From: Legionellaceae bacterium
GTDB lineage: Bacteria; Pseudomonadota; Gammaproteobacteria; Legionellales; Legionellaceae
Assembly: GCA_029210085.1 (NCBI GenBank)
Contig: JARGPP010000027.1
Span: forward strand, 1 to 34,439
DNA length: 34,439 bases
Direction: 5' to 3'
The position numbers and the translations under genes are program-made. The notes below the pieces were generated by a model that saw nothing but the letters and a program-made list of their open reading frames with translations, did not search any database and had not been told where the DNA came from. Shown here piece by piece: positions 9,003 through 17,153 of the stretch (its first letter is position 1; every line of letters starts with the position of its first letter).

Positions 9003-9950
9003 CTAAACTGAAAATGTATCTATTAAACGAGGAAATAAAGCTCGAGCCTCTGCAATATCCGCTTTAATCTGGGCAATTAATGCCTCAAGAGATGGAAATT
9101 TAACTTCGCCTCTTAACTGGTGCAAAAAAAAGACTTCTAGATGCTCATGGTATAATAAGCCCTCGAAATCAAATAAATGGACTTCTAAACAGTGGGCTAA
9201 CCCATCAACAGTCGGCCTGCATCCTAAATTAGCAACACCTTGATAGATTAATCCATTCGAACGTCGTACTTTAACACAAAAAACACCGGTCATGGGAAGC
9301 ACACTACGTGCAAGCCTTATATTAGCCGTCGGAACGCCAAATGTTCGACCCAGTTGATTACCCATCACAACACGCCCATACATACTATAGGGACGTCCTA
9401 AAAGCATGGCCGCCTCTGTGAGCAATCCTTTTTTTAAAGCATCACGCGTGCGTGTTGAGCTAATGCGCGCGCTTTTTAAAACAACATCAGGATATACCTG
9501 AAGTGTCGCATTCACTTCATCAGCAACGCGTTTGAGTAAATGAATATCACCCGTTCGCCCAGCACCAAACCGAAAATCCTCACCAATAAAAAGCGTCTTA
9601 ACACGAAGTTTTGAAAAAATCAGCTGTCGTGCAAAATCATCTGCCGACATAGATGCAAGTGCTTGATTAAAAGGCAAGCAACACAAATAATCGATATCAA
9701 ATGAAGATAATGCACGCCATTTCTCTTTGAAATTCGTCAAGCGTGCAGATGCAGACGAACCTTGAAAATATTCATGCGGTTGAGGTTCAAACAACACCAC
9801 AAGTGTCGGTAAATTTTGGCGATGGGCCTCATCTTTAAGCGCTTGCAAAAGCGTCTGGTGCCCAGCATGTACCCCATCAAAGTTACCAATGGTCGCCACT
9901 GTATCTAAGTTAAGAGCAATAGCTCCGTGAATTCCTCGTAACAACCGCAT
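9003..9950 (-). CDS. ribF: Bifunctional riboflavin kinase / FAD synthetase
   Basis: A 315-residue bifunctional enzyme that converts riboflavin to FMN and FMN to FAD. The N-terminal FMN adenylyltransferase domain has GNFDGVHAGH at 22-31, GEDFRFG near 123 and SSTRTRDAL near 165. The C-terminal riboflavin kinase domain has GRTFGVPTANI, GVANLGCRPTV and a terminal LRGEVKFPSLEAL segment. Length is typical. It is the first gene of the ribF-ileS-lspA cluster. A 12-bp palindrome TAACTTAAGTTA (9963-9974) lies just upstream, between it and the usp gene. No FMN riboswitch is seen. Confidence 0.97.
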   Translation of the reverse strand: MRLLRGIHGAIALNLDTVATIGNFDGVHAGHQTLLQALKDEAHRQNLPTLVVLFEPQPHEYFQGSSASARLTNFKEKWRALSSFDIDYLCCLPFNQALASMSADDFARQLIFSKLRVKTLFIGEDFRFGAGRTGDIHLLKRVADEVNATLQVYPDVVLKSARISSTRTRDALKKGLLTEAAMLLGRPYSMYGRVVMGNQLGRTFGVPTANIRLARSVLPMTGVFCVKVRRSNGLIYQGVANLGCRPTVDGLAHCLEVHLFDFEGLLYHEHLEVFFLHQLRGEVKFPSLEALIAQIKADIAEARALFPRLIDTFSV

Positions 9951-9984
9951 AAATTTTAAATCTAACTTAAGTTATTTGCTTATA

Positions 9985-10416
9985 TCACGCTTTAGCATCA
10001 GGCTGAACAATCAACATATCGCAATGCGAACCATGTAAAATAGCACTTGCTGTCGACCCTAACAATAAGGCTAAACCATGCTTGCCATGGCTTCCTGCCA
10101 CGATCAAATCAACATTATGCTCATCTGCCAAGCGCAAAACTTCATTTTTTACGGAACCAAATTCAAGTAAACGGTGCTTCTCATCAATCCCCAGTTGATT
10201 TGCAAGAGCATCAAGCTCTTTCTCTGCTTGTTCACGAATCGATACTTCAACTTCAGCAAACCCTGCAAATCCTGGATAAGCATATGCCGGAATAGGCTCA
10301 ACCACATGCACTAAAAGTAATTCAGCTCGATTTTCATCCGCTATTTTTTTTGCTTTATGCGCAGCACTCACGCCAATCTCATCAAAATCTGTCGCAAAAA
10401 GAACCTTTTTGTACAT
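9985..10416 (-). CDS. Universal stress protein (UspA family)
   Basis: A 143-residue single-domain Usp. It starts with the family strand MYKKVLFATDFDE, has HVVEPIP after the second strand, and ends with VDLIVAGSHGKHG, GSTASAIL and CDMLIVQP. The glycine loop GSHG-x8-GST resembles the nucleotide-binding loop, with one residue fewer than the G-2x-G-9x-G(S/T) form, so ATP binding is uncertain. The start ATG follows GGGAGA. It is probably a cytoplasmic dimer involved in stress survival; specific stimulus unknown. Confidence 0.92.
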   Translation of the reverse strand: MYKKVLFATDFDEIGVSAAHKAKKIADENRAELLLVHVVEPIPAYAYPGFAGFAEVEVSIREQAEKELDALANQLGIDEKHRLLEFGSVKNEVLRLADEHNVDLIVAGSHGKHGLALLLGSTASAILHGSHCDMLIVQPDAKA

Positions 10417-10518
10417 ATTAGTCTCCCTTATTAAGCCTATTATCCATCACACGTGTGCATCACATGCGTTATTCTAAGTAAAATCATAGCGAATAGCTAT
10501 TAAAATACGATAAAAGCA

Positions 10519-11499
10519 TTAAGGCGCAAAAGCCCGAACACAACGAACCCGATAAGCCTCATATTTATTTGCAAAAAAATTTTCCCCATTTAAAAAATGC
10601 TTACCTATTGCCTCCGTTAGATTTTTTTCTGACGAGCTCCAATATTTATCTGACTCAAACCCACCAATCCCTAGTCGATTCTGATAAAGACATCCAAGCT
10701 GATTCACCGCTGGCAAAAACCAATCAATATAATTACCCGTTGCCGTATAGGTATTACAATGTCCTGCTGCTACCAAAGTATTTACAATTGCGCGTGTATT
10801 TTCAGCACCATCCACCAGGCTCGAAGCATTCACCTCTTTCTGAGATGCACTCCAAGAAAACAACGCTTCACTCTCTTCAATGGCGGCAACCAGATTAGAA
10901 ACACCCCCTTCTGAAATCAGACATGCAATCACACCCCCATCTGCTGGCTCGCCAATATTAGTTATTTGATTCAAAGTAAAATTTTGCTCTTCTAATCCAG
11001 AAAAACACTCACCAGATGCACAGGTCACCGGTATACAACACAGGCTCGGATTACCCCCACACACACTCCCAGTGAAATTGGCTTGTGGTGTATTCTGATT
11101 CGTACTTCTCAAAACAACAGCAATTGATTTTATCCCGCTCATATTTGGAATACTCAATTTCTTATAGCCCAACTCCCAAACAGCACCTGCCATCAACCCA
11201 AATGAATGATTGGCATTCAACTCAAATGACGTACCATCTGGCGTTGTATAAGTTCCAGCAATATGCCCACTACAATCATTCGAAACAAAATAACTCATGG
11301 TTATTTTTGATATTTTCGCTGCATCTCCTGACGTTTGTTTAAAAGTAACCGCTCTTCCTGACCGAAAAATTTGCTGGTTATTCGTTTTTTTTTCAACCTT
11401 ATCTTCAAGTAAATCATGCAGCATGGGCTGCGCATAGCTCACTTTTGAAACTAAAATAAAAAATAAAACCCAACAGACCACACCATATTTATACATCAC
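10519..11499 (-). CDS. Secreted DUF1566 (Lcl C-terminal-like) domain protein
   Basis: A 326-residue exported protein. The signal peptide covers about residues 1-23, with a hydrophobic core and predicted cleavage after VSYA. The middle part has several Cys residues (CCIPVTCASGECF) that probably form disulfides. The C-terminal half matches the DUF1566 pattern found at the end of the Legionella collagen-like adhesin Lcl: YIDWFLPAVNQLGCLY (usual WRLP is WFLP here), KYWSSSE, and VRCVRAF at the end. No collagen repeats are present. It begins 11 bp after the cyclase-like gene on the same strand, so it is very probably the third gene of the lasso-like operon. A role in adhesion, surface display or peptide binding is inference. 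Confidence 0.75.
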   Translation of the reverse strand: MMYKYGVVCWVLFFILVSKVSYAQPMLHDLLEDKVEKKTNNQQIFRSGRAVTFKQTSGDAAKISKITMSYFVSNDCSGHIAGTYTTPDGTSFELNANHSFGLMAGAVWELGYKKLSIPNMSGIKSIAVVLRSTNQNTPQANFTGSVCGGNPSLCCIPVTCASGECFSGLEEQNFTLNQITNIGEPADGGVIACLISEGGVSNLVAAIEESEALFSWSASQKEVNASSLVDGAENTRAIVNTLVAAGHCNTYTATGNYIDWFLPAVNQLGCLYQNRLGIGGFESDKYWSSSEKNLTEAIGKHFLNGENFFANKYEAYRVRCVRAFAP

Positions 11500-11510
11500 G
11501 GCATTTCTCT

Positions 11511-13121
11511 TTATGTATCCGATTGAAAAGCTTTTAACATAAAAGCCTGAATACTTTTAATCATGACTCTATGCTGCATGTTATCTTGAATTAAATGCTG
11601 ATAGGGCAAAGCCTGAAAATGCTCATCGAAATCTCCCGCCAAAAATTTAGGCTTAAAATAATCGACTGTCGCTGGAAGAATATTCAAGCCCTCCCGCTTT
11701 TGATAATCATCAAACACTGCTGATGGCATCTGGCGTGCCAAATAGCGACGCATCATATAACGTCCAACGCCTTGATGACGCTTTTCTGATAGTGGTAAAG
11801 ATAAAAAGAAAGCCAATAATTTTGGATAAAGCAAAGGATAACGGTATTCAAACCCCATTTTTTTACTCACAATACTGCTATATTCAATGCGCATTCGAAC
11901 TTCATAACTGAAAGGACCTTGCAAAAAGTCCCATTCTGCTTCTCGTAAAGTCTTATAATAGCCTTTCTGATAAGGGTGTAAATGAACTGTTTTTCTTAAC
12001 CCCTGTACCTGTTGAAGCATATGATGCAAGGCTGGATGTGAATACTGTATCAACCGCAACACTCGACGACTCTTTGTTTGAGACGATAACTCATGCCAAG
12101 CCTGGCCGATTAACTTTTGATGAATCAATTGTGGCAAAATAAAACGTGCTGGAATATGCCCTGATACCCCCTGATCTCCTCCAAAACCAGACAGCAAAAT
12201 CGAATATTTTTTTTCTGAAACTGCCCGATGAATATTATGAGCAAACACTTCAAAAATATACGGGGAAGGACCCGCAAACCATGCTGCATAGTTTTCAAAA
12301 ACTTTCAGAGGCTCAAAGCCATCGGCCCTAATACAATTCAAATTAATATGTGGATAATGATTCATGAAGGCCTGCTCATGATATGTATTATAAGTCTCGG
12401 CACTTCTCGAACCGGGTGTTGCGGCATGCATAAACAACTCAGGATTTAACCCTCGCGCTACACTCGCTAAATACACAGTTGTTGAGTCCATACCAGCACT
12501 AAATTCTGCAGCAATATGACCTGAATCAGAGGTCGCATGCGCTATTGCCTCATCCATTAACTCCGAAAAATGCTCTAAATATTCACGCTTATCTCGATAA
12601 TAAAGTTCATCACCTTCTTTCTCTAAGCGCCAAAAAGGCTTTTTAACCAACTGGCCATTCAGCTTTCCATGAATCATATGACCAGGCTCAACACGGTGAA
12701 CACCTTGATATACGGTATCATCGGAATAAACATTTGCATCTGTAAATAAATTGAGTATTTCAGTCTCTGAAAAACCTGGATGCTGCTTTATCTGACGCAA
12801 AACATCAGGGATTGTATCACCAAAAATCAGGGTTTTTGATACATTATCGTAAGTATAATATAACGGCTGAACACCCAGATGGTCACGGACCAATAAAAAT
12901 TCCTGGGTATTTTCATTCAACACAACATAAGCAAAAGCGTAAAAAAAATGCGAGTAAGTTAAAGGATTAAGTGCTTCATCAAAGGATGAAAAAGAGGGTG
13001 AACCGTGTTTCGATGCGTCATAAATAATACAGCCATCTTCAAGCACACTTTCAAAAAAAACGCTGGTGTTTTGAGTAACAATCATGTGAGTAAAAGTTTC
13101 ACGATACCAAACCAGAACCAT
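11511..13121 (-). CDS. Asparagine synthetase-like protein, probable lasso peptide cyclase
   Basis: A 536-residue homologue of class B asparagine synthetase. The N-terminal half is the degenerate glutaminase-like fold (EFLLVRDHLGVQPLYY, then LIFGDTIPDVL) but no Cys follows the start Met, so it should not release ammonia from glutamine. The C-terminal half is the AMP-forming synthetase domain: the PP-loop is EFSAGMDSTTVYLAS (SGGxDS variant), followed by LLSGFGGDQGVSGH, resembling the GxGGD motif of lasso cyclases such as McjC rather than the GEGSDE of AsnB. Lasso cyclases adenylate an Asp or Glu side chain of the core and close a macrolactam with the new N-terminus. The start is uncertain: ATGs at 13160, 13121 and 13085 have no good ribosome binding site. 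I chose 13121 because it retains a first strand MVLVWY; it overlaps the precursor by 23 bp, suggesting translational coupling. Confidence 0.75.
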   Translation of the reverse strand: MVLVWYRETFTHMIVTQNTSVFFESVLEDGCIIYDASKHGSPSFSSFDEALNPLTYSHFFYAFAYVVLNENTQEFLLVRDHLGVQPLYYTYDNVSKTLIFGDTIPDVLRQIKQHPGFSETEILNLFTDANVYSDDTVYQGVHRVEPGHMIHGKLNGQLVKKPFWRLEKEGDELYYRDKREYLEHFSELMDEAIAHATSDSGHIAAEFSAGMDSTTVYLASVARGLNPELFMHAATPGSRSAETYNTYHEQAFMNHYPHINLNCIRADGFEPLKVFENYAAWFAGPSPYIFEVFAHNIHRAVSEKKYSILLSGFGGDQGVSGHIPARFILPQLIHQKLIGQAWHELSSQTKSRRVLRLIQYSHPALHHMLQQVQGLRKTVHLHPYQKGYYKTLREAEWDFLQGPFSYEVRMRIEYSSIVSKKMGFEYRYPLLYPKLLAFFLSLPLSEKRHQGVGRYMMRRYLARQMPSAVFDDYQKREGLNILPATVDYFKPKFLAGDFDEHFQALPYQHLIQDNMQHRVMIKSIQAFMLKAFQSDT

Positions 13122-13257
13122 TTTCAGGCACGTTTGTCCCGCCTGTTTCTGGTTGCGCATTATCGAGCTTTATCAGCTCAGGGGGCTGATAAAGCTTATT
13201 GTCTTTCTTTGGTTTTTCCTTCGATGTTAAAGCAAAAACACTTTGCTTCTGATCCAT
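13099..13257 (-). CDS. Lasso-peptide-like precursor (52 residues)
   Basis: A 52-residue peptide with AGGA 5 nt before its ATG at 13257. The leader contains the spacing of the lasso leader signature YxxPxLxxxGxxxxxT: Tyr23, Pro26, Leu28, Asp32 (Gly in most) and Thr38, within KLYQPPELIKLDN. The Thr is followed by Gly39-Gly40 and a short tail. If Gly39 is the first core residue the core is GGTNVPENGSGLVS with Glu at core position 7. If Thr38 is the penultimate leader residue, as usual, the core starts at Gly40 with Glu at position 6. The core start resembles microcin J25 (GGAGHVPE) with one residue fewer. The cyclase-like gene follows, overlapping or 13 bp downstream. The product is predicted, not shown. 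The N-terminal region is Lys-rich, with no signal peptide. Confidence 0.72.
   Translation of the reverse strand: MDQKQSVFALTSKEKPKKDNKLYQPPELIKLDNAQPETGGTNVPENGSGLVS
13166..13196. repeat. Perfect 12-bp inverted repeat inside the precursor gene
   Basis: AGCTTTATCAGC (13166-13177) and GCTGATAAAGCT (13185-13196) are exact reverse complements with a 7-nt loop. The hairpin falls in the codons of the leader recognition motif (LYQPPELIK). There is no T-run after it, so it is not a standard terminator. It may affect mRNA stability or the translation ratio of precursor to cyclase, or may be chance. Confidence 0.6.
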
Positions 13258-13336
13258 TTTATTCCTTTCTTTTAATCTCCCTCACCCAACAAATTAAAAC
13301 ATACATTTCAGCAATTAAGCAATTCAATAAACTATT

Positions 13337-15031
13337 TCACTTACTCTTTTTGATAAATTGAATCGCATCTTCAAGTAACAGTGGTCTCGACAAATAATAA
13401 CCTTGAGCATAATCACATTTATTTTTTGTTAAAAAATCAAGTTGCTCTTTGTCTTCAACGCCTTCTGCAATCACCTTAATTCCTAAATTATGTGCAAGCT
13501 CGATGGTTGACAGAAGAATCAAATGATCATTAGACGTTTTACCCATACCTTGAACAAAAGATTGGTCAATTTTTAAAATAGAAATTGGTAACCGTTTCAG
13601 ATAACTCAGGGAAGAATATCCTGTGCCATAGTCATCAATAGCCAAGTTAATCCGTACGTTAAATAGCTCATTTATTTTTTCAACCAACCGTTCAGGATTA
13701 TTGACAAATGATGTTTCCGTTAGTTCAAAAATTACTTTATCAATGTCTACATCAAACGTTCTAAGCGATTCAAAAATATCTTGAACTACTTTTGTTTCGC
13801 TCAATTCATCGGCTGTAATATTTACTGAAACAAACAACAGAGGTGTTGCATCAAGTTGCTTAAATTCAGAAAAAACTTTGCGCGTTACCCATTTTCCAAT
13901 CGGTAGCATTAAACTCATTTTTTCCGCTTCAAAAAGAAAATCTTTCGGATACAAAGTGCCTAATTTAGGATGCTCCCAGCGTAACAGTGCTTCAATGCCA
14001 CTACAGGCTCCTGTTTTTAAATCAATAATCGGTTGATACATAATAAACAGTTCATCTTTTTGCAAAGCATTTCTCAGTCCCGTTGATATCTCCAATGAGC
14101 GCTCACTCTCTTCGTCTAGAGCATCTGAATAAAAACGATACTGATTTTTTCCATTATGCTTTGCCGCATGCACCGCCATATTGGCATGCTTCATTAAATC
14201 AACGGCAGAAGTACTACTCAAAGGATATACTGCAATCCCAATACTCATATTGATGTACACCTCTTTTCCATCAATCATAAATGGGCTATCTGTTTTATTG
14301 ATAATATTCTCTGCAACAATGGCTGCATACTCAGGTTTTCTCAAATGTGTTAACACCAAGGCAAACTCGTCTCCGGCTAATCGAGCGACAGTATCGCCTT
14401 TTCGAGTGCTTTTTCTTAAAAGACTAGCCATTAATTTTAATAATTCATCTCCTGCATGATGTCCAAGCGTATCATTGACCCGTTTAAAATTATCAAGATC
14501 TAAATACAGCACAGCCATATGTTCTTGACGCTTTTCAGCCTCTTGTATTGCTTGCGCCATCTCTTTTTCAAACACAATTCGATTCGGTAAATCAGTCATC
14601 ACATCATGCTCTGCCATATAGGCTAAAGCCTCTTCTGTTTTTTTTCGCTCGGTGATATCTCGAGAACAAATCACCTGACTCGACTCATTACCCCAATCAA
14701 TATTTAACGTAGACATTTCTACAATAGATTCAGCCCCATCAGCATTGATGATATTGATTTCATGTGCACCTTGCTTCGATGCTTCTAACATGTTTGAATC
14801 AACCACGAGACTCACAGGCTCTCCGAGTAAACCCGCAATATTCTTATCAAACAATTTCGTGAAAGCATCATTTGCATAGACTATCACTTGCTCTGCATTA
14901 ATAATCACAACACCATCTGAGCTCTTATTAAAAACATTCAAAAGAACAGCGTTATTTGCTGCAAGTTTCAGTTCAAGTCGTTTCACTTCAGCGGTTAATT
15001 CACTGGGATTATCTGACGATTTTTTGCTCAT
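13337..15031 (-). CDS. PAS-GGDEF-EAL cyclic-di-GMP enzyme
   Basis: A 564-residue cytoplasmic protein without membrane segments. A short coiled coil leads into a PAS domain (about 25-130), then a GGDEF domain and an EAL domain. The diguanylate cyclase signature is AGDEF at 219-223, a functional variant, with an inhibitory I-site RKGD at 210-213. The EAL domain keeps EAL (347-349, IEALLRW), NITADEL, ELTET, DDYGTGYSSLSYL, LKIDQSF, AEGVED and QGYYLSRPL, so the metal and catalytic residues of a phosphodiesterase appear complete. It may be bifunctional or mainly a phosphodiesterase, with PAS as the sensor. ATG 15031 is preferred over 15034 because AGGA is 6 nt upstream. The lasso-like precursor begins 79 bp downstream on the same strand. 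Confidence 0.94.
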   Translation of the reverse strand: MSKKSSDNPSELTAEVKRLELKLAANNAVLLNVFNKSSDGVVIINAEQVIVYANDAFTKLFDKNIAGLLGEPVSLVVDSNMLEASKQGAHEINIINADGAESIVEMSTLNIDWGNESSQVICSRDITERKKTEEALAYMAEHDVMTDLPNRIVFEKEMAQAIQEAEKRQEHMAVLYLDLDNFKRVNDTLGHHAGDELLKLMASLLRKSTRKGDTVARLAGDEFALVLTHLRKPEYAAIVAENIINKTDSPFMIDGKEVYINMSIGIAVYPLSSTSAVDLMKHANMAVHAAKHNGKNQYRFYSDALDEESERSLEISTGLRNALQKDELFIMYQPIIDLKTGACSGIEALLRWEHPKLGTLYPKDFLFEAEKMSLMLPIGKWVTRKVFSEFKQLDATPLLFVSVNITADELSETKVVQDIFESLRTFDVDIDKVIFELTETSFVNNPERLVEKINELFNVRINLAIDDYGTGYSSLSYLKRLPISILKIDQSFVQGMGKTSNDHLILLSTIELAHNLGIKVIAEGVEDKEQLDFLTKNKCDYAQGYYLSRPLLLEDAIQFIKKSK

Positions 15032-15135
15032 CATTTATCCTGATTTGAATGATTCATTTCATATTGATTTTCGCAGTTATGCAAGCTCACAATGAAAATA
15101 TTATAAATGAACAATTTGACTATAAATATTACTTA

Positions 15136-15165
15136 ATTATAGGTTCAAATAAAAAAAATATTCAA
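15136..15165 (-). promoter_or_regulatory. Predicted sigma70 promoter of the PAS-GGDEF-EAL gene
   Basis: On the minus strand TTGAAT (15165-15160) is followed after 18 bp by a perfect TATAAT (15141-15136). Transcription would start near 15129, leaving a leader of about 100 nt. Confidence 0.5.
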
Positions 15166-15218
15166 ACCACAACTTTTTCCACACTTTATGTTAGAGACTA
15201 CTGGCCTTCCCCCAGCCC

Positions 15219-15875
15219 CTAAACTGATAAAAAATTTTTAAAAATTTGCATGCCTTGCTCGGTTAAAATAGCTTCCGGATGAAACTGCACACCAAACAAA
15301 GCATACGTTTGATGCTGAACACTCATAATCACAGTACTTCCCTTGGCATCATAGGTCCACGCTGTCACATCCCAATAACCCGGTAATTCACTGTATGAAG
15401 CAACTAAAGAGTGGTATCGTGTGGCAATAAAGGGCTGCTTGATTCCCTTCAGTAACCCTGTGTTTGTATGCGTTATCTCAAACGGCTTACCATGAGCAAT
15501 CTCAAAAGCATCTATTACCTCACCCCCCAATGCCTTAATCAAACATTGATGCCCTAAACATACACCCAGCATGGGATATTGCTGATGATACTTCAAAATA
15601 AATGCGCGTGTTGCATCTGCCTCTTCTGGCGAACCTGGTCCGGGAGATAACACCACATGAGTGAACGCCAAAGATTCAGAATGATTTAATGCCATATCAT
15701 CAAACTGGAATACGCTTACACGCGCACCTAACTGCTCAAAATAGACCTTAATCAGCTGTGTAAACGAATCATAATGGTCAATTAATAAAACATGCTTAGT
15801 GCACTGCTCTGCTGGCTTTAAAAAAATAGGCCTTGATAACACTTGCTGCTCGATTAACCAACCATACTCACTCAT
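15219..15875 (-). CDS. pabA: Aminodeoxychorismate synthase glutamine amidotransferase
   Basis: A 218-residue class I glutamine amidotransferase that supplies ammonia for 4-amino-4-deoxychorismate synthesis. The nucleophile is Cys106 in GVCLGHQ; the His199 and Glu201 of the triad are in VQFHPEA. SPGPGSPEEA forms the oxyanion loop region. An extra 27 residues precede the usual start (VLLIDHYDSFT), longer than most PabA/TrpG proteins. The start is nevertheless supported because its ATGA overlaps the pabB stop. It could in principle be TrpG, but pairing with pabB and absence of other trp genes favour PabA. Confidence 0.9.
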   Translation of the reverse strand: MSEYGWLIEQQVLSRPIFLKPAEQCTKHVLLIDHYDSFTQLIKVYFEQLGARVSVFQFDDMALNHSESLAFTHVVLSPGPGSPEEADATRAFILKYHQQYPMLGVCLGHQCLIKALGGEVIDAFEIAHGKPFEITHTNTGLLKGIKQPFIATRYHSLVASYSELPGYWDVTAWTYDAKGSTVIMSVQHQTYALFGVQFHPEAILTEQGMQIFKNFLSV

Positions 15876-17041
15876 GCACCACCAGCCTCAGATAACCCTG
15901 TAAAAAACCGCGCCTTTAGCTGCAATTCTTCGAATTCTGATTGCAACGTTGAATCATGTACAATACCTCCCCCTACACCCAACTCTCCTTGTGTACCTCT
16001 GCACAGTAGTGTTCGAATAGGAATATTAAAACACATGTCATTATCAGGCGTAATATACCCAATGGCCCCGGTATAAACATGTCGAGGCTCAGCCTCTAAA
16101 TCATCAATGATTTCCATAGTACGGCGTTTAGGCGCACCCGTAATCGAACCACATGGAAACAATGCTTGAATAACTTCTGAAAAATTCAAATCAACATCAA
16201 CATCACTCTCAATACTTGAAGTCATCTGATGTACGGTTTCATAAGTCTCAACTTCAAGTAATTTGGATACCTGTACTGAGCTTAGTTTTGATATCCCGGA
16301 TAAGTCATTTCTCAACAAGTCCACAATCATTGTATTTTCAGCACGTGATTTTACATCAGTCACTAAAAAATCTTGATTGGCTTTATCTTGAAGCGTATCA
16401 GCCGCTCTTGGCATGGTACCTTTCATTGGCTTTGCATACATTTTATGCTTGATTTTAGAGAAAAAAAGCTCTGGTGAAAATGATAAAATCTCATAATCAG
16501 GCATTTCGATACGTGCTGAATAAGCCACTTTTTGTCGTTCTCGAAGTAAAGTATAAAGATCACAACTTGAACCTAATAAATCAAATACATACTTTGCAGT
16601 TAAGTTAACCTGATATGTGTCTCCAGCCCTAATATGTTGCTTCACACGAGCAAACGCTGTTTCATACTCACACGCTGTCATATTGAGTTTTATGTTTTGT
16701 ACACCCACGCTAGAAGCTTTTAACTCTGATGCCCCTAGAAAAGCATGAATTGCTGACGAGGTAAGTTTTTCAGGTGCTTTAAATGCAAAAAAGTGTAATA
16801 ACGGAAAAGTTGGCGCCTCTAAAAGATGGGGTAAACCACGCAGTATATAACCTGCTTCATAACTCAAACATCCAGCAAGATAATATCCCTTGCACCTGAA
16901 CGCATCGAGCTGCTCTAACGCCGTATAAAAAGAATCTGCATGCCAACACACAATTTCTTCGAGTGCCTCAGAAAACAACAATCCTGAATAAGGCATATTA
17001 AAGCATCGCCTATTTTCAAATAAAAATCTCGGAGAATTCAC
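15872..17041 (-). CDS. pabB: Aminodeoxychorismate synthase component I
   Basis: A 389-residue chorismate-binding enzyme forming 4-amino-4-deoxychorismate with PabA on the route to p-aminobenzoate and folate. Conserved blocks are YQVNLT, SFSPELFF, the PabB-specific KPMKGT with Lys207, DLLRNDL, GSITGAPKRRTMEII, YTGAIGY and GVGGGIVHDS. The PIKGT-type lysine separates PabB from anthranilate synthase TrpE. It is the shorter form (about 390 rather than 450 residues), like the PabB half of PabBC fusions. The start is GTG at 17041, chosen because the N-terminal PRFLFEN block is conserved in this form. An ATG at 16996 is an alternative. No pabC is nearby. Confidence 0.92.
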   Translation of the reverse strand: MNSPRFLFENRRCFNMPYSGLLFSEALEEIVCWHADSFYTALEQLDAFRCKGYYLAGCLSYEAGYILRGLPHLLEAPTFPLLHFFAFKAPEKLTSSAIHAFLGASELKASSVGVQNIKLNMTACEYETAFARVKQHIRAGDTYQVNLTAKYVFDLLGSSCDLYTLLRERQKVAYSARIEMPDYEILSFSPELFFSKIKHKMYAKPMKGTMPRAADTLQDKANQDFLVTDVKSRAENTMIVDLLRNDLSGISKLSSVQVSKLLEVETYETVHQMTSSIESDVDVDLNFSEVIQALFPCGSITGAPKRRTMEIIDDLEAEPRHVYTGAIGYITPDNDMCFNIPIRTLLCRGTQGELGVGGGIVHDSTLQSEFEELQLKARFFTGLSEAGGA

Positions 17042-17087
17042 ACCGACTCAAAATATGGTCTAAAATTAAACATATGTATTTATTTTT

Positions 17088-17124
17088 ATGTTTCATAAAC
17101 GCTCAATCATGCCTTATGAAACAT
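17088..17124. promoter_or_regulatory. 11-bp perfect inverted repeat upstream of the coiled-coil gene
   Basis: ATGTTTCATAA (17088-17098) and TTATGAAACAT (17114-17124) are exact reverse complements 15 bp apart, in the 112-bp gap between divergent pabB and the 840-residue coiled-coil gene. The symmetry and spacing suit a dimeric regulator, or a leader hairpin 30 bp before the start codon. No adjacent regulator gene is present. Confidence 0.5.
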
Positions 17125-17153
17125 GAAAACTCAAGAATCAAAAGGGGTTCATT

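Noticed and set aside
11511-13121. Ordinary glutamine-dependent asparagine synthetase (AsnB)
   Set aside because: No Cys follows the initiator Met at any candidate start, and the synthetase domain has SGFGGD instead of the GEGSDE-type motif; a lasso-type precursor sits directly upstream.
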